The position numbers were made by a program, and so were the translations under genes. From Planctomycetota bacterium (lineage in GTDB: Bacteria; Planctomycetota; UBA8742; UBA2392): a DNA stretch of 64,000 bases. Positions 42,734-52,100 of the stretch are shown one piece after another (the first letter of the stretch is position 1; the number at the start of each line of letters is the position of its first letter). The stretch lies in NCBI GenBank assembly GCA_019912315.1, contig JAIOJA010000037.1, positions 1 through 64,000 of the forward strand, read 5' to 3'. The notes below the pieces were generated by a model, which saw only the letters and a list, made by a program, of their open reading frames with translations, was not told the origin of the DNA and ran no database searches.

Positions 42734-44362
42734 CTATCTGCGCCCGGTGGGCAACGTGTAGCCTTTGCGGTCGGCGGGAGCGTGGAAGTAGCCGCTTTGG
42801 GGCTTGCCTTCCAGCCCGCTGATGTGGGTGACTTTGTCGCCGACGTATTTGCGGAATTCGTCGAACGTCACCAGTCCGTCGCGGTTGGCGTCCCCCTCGC
42901 CGCCCAGGGCCTCGAGCGCGTAGCTTGAAAACAGCCCGTGGTTCAGGTCGTCGATTTCGAGCGCGGGCATGTGGTTTTCCGATTCCACCTGCGCGTCTGT
43001 TGCGCTCAGGACGATGCAGCTTGTGCCGCGGGCCTGCACGTTCGCGATCAACGGATCAAACAGGCTGCCCGTAGTGCCCCTTTCATGCAAGGCCGCCAGT
43101 TGCGCATCGGTGATTGCGCAACGCTTGTCGCCGGGCGTCACGAAGCTGCAATCAAGCACCAGGGTCAACGTGCGCGGGTTGTTTTTGAGCAGCGCATCGA
43201 GCAGATCCTCGATGGCGATCAGCTCAAGTTCTTTGGCGCCGGGGGGCTGTGCCGTTACCAGGGCCGGGCGGAGTTGCGCGTCCACGGTGCCAAGCCCCGA
43301 AAAGACCAGGTAGACGTCGTCATTGTAGCGAGCCAGGGGCGCGAGTTCGCCCGCGGCATCCAGCACGGAGCGCCTGCTTGCGCGTGGTCCCGTAAGCGAG
43401 CGCAGCGCGCCCTCGGGCACGGAATCGTTCCGCGCGTCGATTAGCTGTGCCGCGAACGCCTGGGCGTCCTGCGTGGCGAAGCGGCTCAGGGGCAACGGGG
43501 GTTGTCCGGTGCCATCGACACCAATCACCAGGGCGACGCGACGCCGTATGCCCTCAAGGAACTCGGGTGTTCGCGACGTGTCTGCCAGGTCGCCTGTGAC
43601 GTAGCGAAGGGCGGATTTCTTGGCCTCATTTTCCGCGATGGGCATCAGCAGCCCGGCGATGCGGGTCCAGTTTTCCTCGTCAAAGTGTCCGGGTGTGCTG
43701 TAAATGCTGAACAGGTTCCAGCCCTCATCCCAGTCGTCGAGGCTGCGGATTATGGTCTCGGGCGGTTGCAGGCGGAAGCTGTCGAGCTCGATGTCGCGGG
43801 TGGTGGGGTAGGCGCGCAGGTCCACGTGCAGGTTGGCGTCGAAATCCTCGTCGGCGACCCACCAGGAGATGATCGGGCTGACCATCCACCAGATGAACAT
43901 GTTCCAGCCATAGGCGCCGTTGCTGTCCACGTAACCGACGTCCTGGCGACGCAGTGTCGGCACGATCACGACATCAAGCCCCTGGCGCAGGGCGGCGGTC
44001 TGCAAGTCTTCGCGCGGGGTGTCGGGCGTCGCGCCCTCGATCGCCTGGATCGACTCGAACATGCGGTACTTGCGCATGGTGTCGAGCAACTGCGCGTGCA
44101 GCCCGTCGGTGCCGTTGAGGCGTGCTTCGTCGGGGACCAGCACCCAGCGTGTGGTGTCTTCGACGTTGTAGCGTTTTTCGTCGAGTTCCAGTGCGCTGCG
44201 GAAAGGGGCGAGCCCGACCCGCAGTTTCAGGGGCTGCCAGCCCTCGGGGATGATCTTTTCCTCCTTCACGTCGGCATCGAGGTCCGGGACCTCGACATTG
44301 CTGCACGCGCCGAACACGCAAAGGGCCGCCGCCAATGTCAGGAGCGCCGCCAGCTTAGTCAT
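42734..44362 (-). CDS. lipoprotein with caspase-like domain lacking the catalytic His, plus EF-hand-like motif
   Basis: A lipoprotein signal ends at VFGAC (Cys20). Residues about 40-260 are a domain of unknown type. Residues about 273-505 follow the caspase/metacaspase (peptidase C14) pattern: RRVALVIGVDGTGQPPLPLSRFATQDAQ, read as IGVDG then FATQDAQAFAAQL, then DDVYLVFSGLGTVD and LTLVLDCSFVTPGD. The catalytic His of SGHG is Leu357 here, while Cys405 in LDCS remains near the expected Cys position, so protease activity is doubtful. HGLFSSYALEAL and DANRDGLVTFDEF (491-503), a canonical EF-hand loop, match the C-terminal part of bacterial caspase-fold proteins. The gene overlaps the upstream kinase gene by eight bases and is the last of the Kelch-kinase operon. 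Confidence 0.78.
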   Translation of the reverse strand: MTKLAALLTLAAALCVFGACSNVEVPDLDADVKEEKIIPEGWQPLKLRVGLAPFRSALELDEKRYNVEDTTRWVLVPDEARLNGTDGLHAQLLDTMRKYRMFESIQAIEGATPDTPREDLQTAALRQGLDVVIVPTLRRQDVGYVDSNGAYGWNMFIWWMVSPIISWWVADEDFDANLHVDLRAYPTTRDIELDSFRLQPPETIIRSLDDWDEGWNLFSIYSTPGHFDEENWTRIAGLLMPIAENEAKKSALRYVTGDLADTSRTPEFLEGIRRRVALVIGVDGTGQPPLPLSRFATQDAQAFAAQLIDARNDSVPEGALRSLTGPRASRRSVLDAAGELAPLARYNDDVYLVFSGLGTVDAQLRPALVTAQPPGAKELELIAIEDLLDALLKNNPRTLTLVLDCSFVTPGDKRCAITDAQLAALHERGTTGSLFDPLIANVQARGTSCIVLSATDAQVESENHMPALEIDDLNHGLFSSYALEALGGEGDANRDGLVTFDEFRKYVGDKVTHISGLEGKPQSGYFHAPADRKGYTLPTGRR

Positions 44363-47300
44363 CAGAGCCTTCGTCTTCGCTTAGCTTGAAATCGTTCGCG
44401 CAGCGGAAGCCGCGCCCGTAGCTGCGGTCAAGCAGTTGCGCCACACTGTTCTTTGCGCGCCGGGCGTACCGGAAAAACAGCTCCGGTCGCAGGCCCGGCT
44501 CGGCGCCCTTCACTACGGCGTGGTTGTCCCTGATGTCGCCCGTCCATTCCGCCACGTTGTTGCCCAGGTCCCGCACGCCGAGCGGGCTGTGGTCCCATTC
44601 CGTGGTGCCGACTTCGCGAGGTTCCGACACGCCGCTCACGGGGCCGTCTTCGCGGGCGCCGAAAGGGTAGTCCCGGGTTTCCGCGAGTCCGCCCTGGCGC
44701 GGCGCGCCGGCGGCAATTTCCCATTCGTCGGCGCCGGGCAGGCGCCGCCCGCTCCAGCGCGCGAAAGCGTCCGCTTCGTACCAGCTGACGCCGGCGACCG
44801 GGTGTTTTGCAAGGCTGGTGTCATAGCCGCCCTCGGCCCAGGCGGCCGGCCCGGGTTGTCCCGTGCTGTCCTTGAACAGCGACAGATAGGGGCGGGCGTC
44901 GGCGTGCCACAATTTTTCTTTGGTGTATCCGCCGTCGTCGATAAACGCCTTGAACTGCTCGTTCGTCACGAGGTAGCGATCCATGAACACGAAGCTCTGG
45001 TGGTCCACCGTTCGCTGGGGGTTGCTGTCACCTTCGCGATTGCTGCCTACAATGAACGACCCGAGCGGCAACAGCACCAGTTGCTCCGACACGGATTCCG
45101 TGGCTATGCTCAACTTGATAGTCGTCAGGTCGGCGCGGATTTCTGCGATCACGGCCTTGTCGGTAATGTACTCCAGCGCGCGCTCAAGCAACTCGCCCTT
45201 CACGCGGTTGTCCTCCGCTTCCGTGCCTTCATTGTACAGGGCCAGCCCGAGGCGTCGCCGCGCGTCGTCGCGGTATGCCAGCGCGCGTGACTTGAAGTCC
45301 GGGTCGGTCAGGGTTGGAAGCATTTCCACATAGCCGTTGTAGACCTCGGTTAGTTGCTCGGACGTCGTGGCGCGCGTGTCCGTGAGGTGCAACTCTTCCA
45401 GTTTGGCCAGTTGCAACATGCGCGTGAGCTCGGCGCGGTCTTTGTCCGTGGCGTATTCGCTGGTTTCGGCTTCCTTGAGCGCCGCCAGGATTTCCGATTG
45501 CGCAAGCCCCCAAGCCTCTTCCGCGACGGCATTGCGGGCGCCCGACAGCAGACGGTTGAAGCGGGACTGTTCCTCGACTTTCTTGTTGAGGATCGTGCGG
45601 GTGTCATCGATTTCCGGCGCAAGGCGTCCAGTGCCGGCGGCTGTGTTCAGCATCAACTCGGCGACGTCGTAGCGGTTGGTGTCCATGGCGCGTATTGCGA
45701 AGCGCAGGGCCGCCTGCGCCTTGATGGTCAGTGCGTCGGCGCGCAGCTTGTCGCCGGCGTTGCCTGACACGTTGATGGCGATCGCCTGGTCGGCCAGCGT
45801 GATGGTCTGGTTCAGGTTGTGGGTGGCCTCGCTGTACTTCGACGCGTCAAGGGCCTGCGCGGCCTTGAGGGCCGTGTCGGCGCTGGTAACCAGCGCGCGC
45901 AGCTTCTTCAGGTCTTCGGCTGTGTTTTTGCGCTGTTCAAAATCGTCGAGCCAGTTGTCGATCTCGTTGATTGCCTTCAGGGCCTCCGCCTTTTCGTCGT
46001 CAGCGCCGTCGACGCGAATCGCGCCAACGGCCTCGAAGCCCGAGCGCGAGGCGCGGTAGGCCTCGTCCAGCGTCGCCAGATCTTCACCGTTGCGTTCGCG
46101 GTCTTTGGCTGTCGTCAATTTGTCGTTCGCTGAGGCCAGGGCGTCTCGGAGCTCGCTCAGGCGACGTTCGCGTTCCCGGGCTTCCGCGGCGGTGTCGGCC
46201 TGCTCGCGCAGGGTCGTCTTGACGGTGGCGATAAGAACGTTGGCGTCCACCTGAAGGGTCTGCGCCTCCTCGCTGTCCGGGTTCAGCGCCAGCGCACTGC
46301 TGGCTGAGCGACTGACATCGAGCCCCAGGTCCTCGGCCCTCGAGTAATCACCGGTGTCGAAGGCCGTTTGTGCTTCCCGATATTTGTTCCTGGCGCCCGC
46401 AACCAGCTCGTCGGACTGCTGCACTTTCTGTTGCTGGAAATACTGCGCCACGCCGATGCCGCCGGCAATCAGCGCGCCGAGTACCAGCAGGCTGGTGATC
46501 ACCATGACCTTGTGGCGCACGATCCATTTGCCGATCAACTGCCCGATCGAGTATTCGACGGCCGCCAGGGTGCCGCCGGCCTGCCAGCTTCGCAGGTTGT
46601 CAATCAGTTCCTCGGCCGTGGCGATACGCTTGTGCGGCGCTTTCACCAGACACTTCATGGCCAGTTGGTCGAGTTCCGGCGGGATGCGCCGGTCGGGCGC
46701 GCGCTTGGTCGGCGATTCTGGATCGTGGTTCTTGACCTGGTCCAACACCTGCGCGCTGGTCTGTGCTGTCCATGGAGTCTGCATCGCAAGCAGCTCATAC
46801 AGGATGACACCAAGACTGAAGATATCCGCCTCGGGACCCATGCTGTTGACTTCGCCGCGGGCCTGCTCGGGGCTCATGTAGCTGGGTGTGCCGAGGATGC
46901 TGCCCACCATGGTGCGCGCGGCGTCGTCGTCCTGGCGGTCGCTGCGCACCTCGCGGTCGGCGGTGTCTTCCTTGCGCCCGACGATCTTGGCAACGCCCCA
47001 GTCCATGATCTGCACTTCGCCGAAGCGCCCAACCATGATGTTGGCGGGCTTCAGGTCGCGGTGGATGACGCCCCGGGAGTGCGCGAATGCCACGCCTTCG
47101 CAGACCTTGATGAAGACATCGACCAGCCGCGCGAGGGGGTAAGCGCGGATGGCGCTGGGATCCTTCTTCTTGAGTCGCTTGATGATACTGGACAGCTCCT
47201 CGCCCTCTACCAGCTTCATGGTGAAGTACAGGTTGCCGCGCCCGTCCACACCAATTTCATGGACTGGCACGATGTTCGGGTGCTCAAGCTGCCCGGTGAT

Positions 47301-49097
47301 CTGGGCTTCTTCAAGGAAGCGTTCCACGAGGTCCTTGCGGTCGAGCATTTCCTTGCGCAGGACTTTCAGCGCGACGCTGCGGCGCAGATCGTTGTCCTCG
47401 ACCTCGATGACTTTGCCCATGCCGCCGCGGGCGATTTCGCGCACGACAGAATAGCGCTTCTTTTTGCTGGTTTTCTTGAGGCGCGCCAGCGCGCCGCCTT
47501 CGGGGCTGCCGATCTTGACGCCCTGGCCCAGGCCCATCTGCTGGCGCAGGTCGGCCAGGGTCATCTCCTTGCCGGTGATGACATCGCTGCCCGCGCCAGA
47601 TTCACTCTCGTACCCGAGCTTACTATCTGTACGGTTGCGCAGTCCGGGGCGTGCGATTTCGCCCGTCGCGAACGCCGTGCGGCTTCCCGTGGTCACTTCG
47701 CTTACACCGGAGTCGTCGGCGATCTCCTCCATTGTGACGCTGTTTTCGTCAAACTCCGTGCTGGCATCCGTCGGGAACTCACCGGGCAGCGTGACGCTTA
47801 CATCGACGTCGGAATCGTCTTCAATACCGCTGGCCGGTTCCCCCATGTCGCCTCTCGGCGGAGCGGTCGCCACGAAATCTTCGGGTTCTTCGTGTTCTTG
47901 GAGATCCTGCTCACCCCTCAGGCTTTCGGAATCAAACAGCGTGCTTTCTTCCATCGGGCGCGGCGGCGCGATGGAGTCTTCCATTAACTCCGGCGGTGTG
48001 ACGCTCAGGTCCGCGGGCGGGCCGAAGTACGCGTCGTCGGCCTGCTGCATGACCTCGCCGACGGCACTGTCAACCAGATGGGCGGAGACTTCGTCGGATT
48101 CGTCGATTTCCGCCGGCACAACCGGGTCATCGTCGCCGAAGGCCGCGAAATCGTCGGTCGCACCCTTGCTGGCGCGCAACTCGAAGGGCGCGGGGGCCAT
48201 GCGTGCGAGGTCGGACTTGTCGACCGTGTCGGTCTTTGTGTCTGTGGCGGTGCGTCCCGGATCGCGCGGATAGGTTGCGGTGTCGCTTCGGGTGTCGCGC
48301 GCGTCGGACTCGAGGGGGCGGGTGGGGCGAAGCTCCGCGACGGCCTCTTCGCCGGTGAAAGTTTCGGCGCTTGAGGGCTCGTCGGCAGCCATGACAACTT
48401 CTTCATCGTCCACGAGGTCGTCAATGTTGAGGTCGCCGAGAGCGGTGTCCATACCGCCGAGGTGCGTGTCGGACACGTCGCTCGCCTGCGGAGTCAGCTC
48501 CTGCTGCCGCCCGAAGCCCTCGACGTAGCGCCCGCTGGGTGTGCGCTCCAGCAAGGCAGGCCTGGCGTCCTCGTTGTCGAAAGCCTCAATCTCGGGGCGC
48601 GAGTCGCTGTCCTCAAAAAGGCTGTCGCCGCTCTGGTCCGCGGGTGGAGGCAGCTCCATTTCAAGATGGGAATCCGCCGACGGCGCGTCCTCCACAGCGT
48701 AGGTTGGCGGCAGGGGCTCCACCAGGCGTGGCACCTCGGCAAAGCCCTCGTCGTCGGGCTCGGGGGAGATTTCCACATCGTGGACAGCGTGAAAGCGCTC
48801 TGTGTCCGGGACACGGGCACCTTCCTCAGGTTCCAGCACGCGGGCGTCGTCGTCGTCCTCATTGCCCAGGCGAGCGGCGAGATCCTCAACCGTGTCCTCG
48901 GGGCGGGCGTCAAGCAGCGCGAGCGCGGCCTCAACGCCTACCCAGCCCTTTTCGACGGCCAGTTCGTGCGCGCCGAGGTCGGGTTCGACGGCGTCGCGTT
49001 CGCGGATTTCATGCCACAGGGCGTCAACCTGGGAGTCGGAAAGCAATCCCCGCTGGCGCGCGCGTGTGAGAAACAACTCGTCGAGCTTCTGGCTCAT
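44355..49097 (-). CDS. transmembrane Ser/Thr protein kinase with C-terminal FGE-sulfatase (SUMF1-like) domain
   Basis: A small helical N-terminal domain (1-75) is followed by about 465 residues of acidic low-complexity sequence. A Hanks-type kinase domain (about 549-840) has GGMGKV, Lys578 in VALKVL, HRDLKPANIM with catalytic Asp681, DWG in place of DFG at 699, and GTPSYMSPEQA. A membrane helix lies at about 863-884 (KVMVITSLLVLGALIAGGIGV). An extracytoplasmic helical/coiled-coil region (about 890-1340) and an FGE-sulfatase domain (about 1340-1575) complete it; the latter has GSFIVGSNREGD, YLVTNEQFKAFI, HPVAGVSWYEADAFARWSGRRLP and GVRDLGNNVAEWT. The gene starts three bases after the Kelch gene stop and overlaps the caspase-like gene. 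It probably senses an external cue and phosphorylates cytoplasmic targets. Confidence 0.92.
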   Translation of the reverse strand: MSQKLDELFLTRARQRGLLSDSQVDALWHEIRERDAVEPDLGAHELAVEKGWVGVEAALALLDARPEDTVEDLAARLGNEDDDDARVLEPEEGARVPDTERFHAVHDVEISPEPDDEGFAEVPRLVEPLPPTYAVEDAPSADSHLEMELPPPADQSGDSLFEDSDSRPEIEAFDNEDARPALLERTPSGRYVEGFGRQQELTPQASDVSDTHLGGMDTALGDLNIDDLVDDEEVVMAADEPSSAETFTGEEAVAELRPTRPLESDARDTRSDTATYPRDPGRTATDTKTDTVDKSDLARMAPAPFELRASKGATDDFAAFGDDDPVVPAEIDESDEVSAHLVDSAVGEVMQQADDAYFGPPADLSVTPPELMEDSIAPPRPMEESTLFDSESLRGEQDLQEHEEPEDFVATAPPRGDMGEPASGIEDDSDVDVSVTLPGEFPTDASTEFDENSVTMEEIADDSGVSEVTTGSRTAFATGEIARPGLRNRTDSKLGYESESGAGSDVITGKEMTLADLRQQMGLGQGVKIGSPEGGALARLKKTSKKKRYSVVREIARGGMGKVIEVEDNDLRRSVALKVLRKEMLDRKDLVERFLEEAQITGQLEHPNIVPVHEIGVDGRGNLYFTMKLVEGEELSSIIKRLKKKDPSAIRAYPLARLVDVFIKVCEGVAFAHSRGVIHRDLKPANIMVGRFGEVQIMDWGVAKIVGRKEDTADREVRSDRQDDDAARTMVGSILGTPSYMSPEQARGEVNSMGPEADIFSLGVILYELLAMQTPWTAQTSAQVLDQVKNHDPESPTKRAPDRRIPPELDQLAMKCLVKAPHKRIATAEELIDNLRSWQAGGTLAAVEYSIGQLIGKWIVRHKVMVITSLLVLGALIAGGIGVAQYFQQQKVQQSDELVAGARNKYREAQTAFDTGDYSRAEDLGLDVSRSASSALALNPDSEEAQTLQVDANVLIATVKTTLREQADTAAEARERERRLSELRDALASANDKLTTAKDRERNGEDLATLDEAYRASRSGFEAVGAIRVDGADDEKAEALKAINEIDNWLDDFEQRKNTAEDLKKLRALVTSADTALKAAQALDASKYSEATHNLNQTITLADQAIAINVSGNAGDKLRADALTIKAQAALRFAIRAMDTNRYDVAELMLNTAAGTGRLAPEIDDTRTILNKKVEEQSRFNRLLSGARNAVAEEAWGLAQSEILAALKEAETSEYATDKDRAELTRMLQLAKLEELHLTDTRATTSEQLTEVYNGYVEMLPTLTDPDFKSRALAYRDDARRRLGLALYNEGTEAEDNRVKGELLERALEYITDKAVIAEIRADLTTIKLSIATESVSEQLVLLPLGSFIVGSNREGDSNPQRTVDHQSFVFMDRYLVTNEQFKAFIDDGGYTKEKLWHADARPYLSLFKDSTGQPGPAAWAEGGYDTSLAKHPVAGVSWYEADAFARWSGRRLPGADEWEIAAGAPRQGGLAETRDYPFGAREDGPVSGVSEPREVGTTEWDHSPLGVRDLGNNVAEWTGDIRDNHAVVKGAEPGLRPELFFRYARRAKNSVAQLLDRSYGRGFRCANDFKLSEDEGSDD

Positions 49098-49100
49098 GCG

Positions 49101-52100
49101 TTACTTGAATTCCACGGTCCGCAGCACGTTTGTCCCAACTGCTCTGGATAGAATCGTTCGTTCGCCAAACAGCACGTAGTATTGCCCGGTTGACTTGTCA
49201 TACAACCCTGTTGCGCCGGTCGTGTTATTGGCCACTGGCGGGGGGGTCATGTACTGCCAAGTCGGGCCGTTGGTGCCAAGCACGATGGCCTGCAGTCTCT
49301 TACGAGTCGCAGGCGCATGAACTATGCGCGAGTACTCATCATCAAAGAATCCGGCACTGGCGTTTACATCTTCTTCTTGCCCTGTGTTTGCCACACTCAG
49401 CGCCGTCCAACTGCTGCTGCTCAGACTGAAGGAATAGATCTGCCGGTTGGAACCGGAAACGACGCTATGCCCGCCACAGACCAGCACTCGGTTCTTGCGG
49501 CTGTCATAGCCGATTGTCGCACCGTAGCGGGCATCCGGTGCGGATCCGCCTGTGCCGGTAATCTGTTGCCATGTGCCCGGAAGCCCCGCTGATACATCCA
49601 GATACCAGAGGTCATTCTTCGCTCCGCTTGCGTCAACGCCGCCGAACATCCAGATGCGCTCGTTGGTTTCGTCCCAGTAGATTGCGGCGTCGCGGCGGGG
49701 AGAAGGCAGCGTGCCACCCGGGCTCAAGAGGGTCCATACGTCCGTGCTAGTGTCAAAGGCCCATACCCTGTTCTCAAGCCCTGCATTGCCGGAGCCCGGA
49801 GCACCCTTGTCGCCGCCGAACATGACGCAGACGGAGTTCAGTTCATCGAATGTCATGGCCGAGCCCCACAGTGGAGGTGGTAGGGCGCCAGACGCGCTCT
49901 TGCGTTCCCAAACTGGGTTGGTGCCGAAGGTATCAAGCGTCCATAGTTCATTGCTGGGGCCATAGTCGCATAGACCGCCGTAGATCACGCCGATGCCGTT
50001 GTCCATGGTTCCGCATGCGGACTTGCGCCCCTGTGGGCGAATGTCGATGGCGTTCTCGGGAAAGAACTCGTTGGTGCCGCCTTCGTCGAACCACCAGAGG
50101 TCGCCAAATGTCTCACCGCTTTCAAGTTGTCCGCCGTACAGGTACACGTCGCCGAATCCGGTCTTGATGAACGCGGCATCACCGCGGGGGGCCGGCCGCT
50201 CTGCAGTCGGCGTGAACACGGTCCATGCGGCAGTTCCGCTGATGTCGATACGGAACAGGTTACTATCGTAGTTTGTCTGGTTGGATACGCGTCCGCCGAA
50301 CAGGTAGATCTTGCCGCTGTTCCAGTAGCACGAACCGTTGCGAATCCCGACAGTGGGGAAGCTGCCGGTGGAAGTCAGAAGTCGCCACTTGTAGTCCGAC
50401 TCTCGCAATTCCCAAACCTGGTTGATTGCAGAAGTCGTTCCGTCTGCGGCACCGATGAAGTAGCTGCGATTGTTGGAGTCGTCGTAGCAGTGGGCAACCA
50501 GGGAGACGTCTGCCGGCGCCAGCGACTGATCCTGGGTCGTCTCGGGGGTTTTCCACTCGTCTGCGTCGGTATCGTAGATGTACGCAGTTGTCTTGTCCTT
50601 CAGGATGACAGCTTCTTCGCGTCCGAAATCCCACCATGTGTGGAATCTTGTCGTGCCCGAAAGCTTTGGGGCCTTGCTCGTGCTGCCGGGGCTGAGCTTC
50701 GTCCACGCTGGCGGCGACGCGCTAGCAGCACCGGTAAGGTCCAGTTCATACACCTCGACCGGATCAAACGCCCCCTGGCCAATGAACGCAAGCAGGCGAT
50801 CATTGACCTCATCGCTGATGCACATGATGCAGTTCGAGGACTTGGGAAGCACCGTTGATTTCGATACTTCCTCGTACACGCCGAATTCTGGAGCGCTTGT
50901 TATGTCGACCCACAGCGCGGCTTCGTCATGGACCACACGTGCGGTTTCGCTTCTACCACCGACAAACCAGACGCGATCGTTGAATGGGTCCCATACGGCG
51001 CTCGCATCGCCTCGCCCCATGGTCAAGTTGCTAGTTTCTTGCCAACTGTGCCCGTCGCCTGAGATGTAGACGTCGACAAACGCCGTCGGGTTCGGCGAAT
51101 CATTGGCCGTGGCCTGAATCGTCACCAGGCGATCCGTGCTTGTAGGAGCCGGTACGTAAAGTCCGGATGTCGGGTTGATTGTCCCAAATGGTGTGCTGAA
51201 GAAGCTCCAGGTCACGGCCTGGCTGGCCTGTGGCGGCGACACCACTGCGGTGAACTGAATCGGTTGTGATGACTGAGCCGCCGAGATGGTGACGCCTTCC
51301 GACGGAGTGATGGTCACACCAGTGGGGGGTAGTGTGGCATTGGGCTGGAGACTGATCGTAGCTGACGCGGTCACCGTCGGCGCGACAGCGCTGCGGGCGG
51401 TGATGATGATTGACTGAGCCGTCGAGCTGGTGAGGGGCGGTGTATAGAAGCCGAACTGACTGATGTTGCCCGTGGTGGGCCCCGACACCGGGCTCATTTC
51501 CCAGGTCACGGACGTGTTGGCATTGGATGGCACGAAAGTGCCCGTGGTGAACTGCTGACCGGCGCCGCCGGCGTAGACGACTGCCGAAGGCGGGGAAACC
51601 GCAAAGCTGGTCGGCGGAGGTGCTACCAGTTTGATCGAGTAGCCGCCGAACACCGACGCCTGCACCTGGCTGACGGCCTCGATGCGCACGATATCCGGGC
51701 TCGGGAGCGTCGCCGGCGCCGTGTAGAAGCCGAAACTGTTTACGTTGCCGACTGTACTGTTGCCGGAGCCCTGGTCCGCGCCGCCCCAGATGATACGCCA
51801 GTTAACGCCCGATGGGGCGTTGCCCGGCGTGACCGTGGGCGTGAATTGCAGCGACGAGCCTAGCGCCAGGTCCGGGTCGTTCCAGGCGGGAGGGTTGTTG
51901 GGATCGGGCGCGATCGTCACACCGGTTGGGTAGGGCTGGATGTTGATGCTGACCCAGTCGTACGGAATGGTCGGATCAACGCAGAAGCCACGGATCTCGG
52001 CCGAGCCGCCTGGCGGCACAACCGACGGCGCGGTGTACAGCCCAGTCGGGCTGATGGTGCCGTAGGCGCTGCCGTTGACAACGACCCAGTTCACCTGCTG

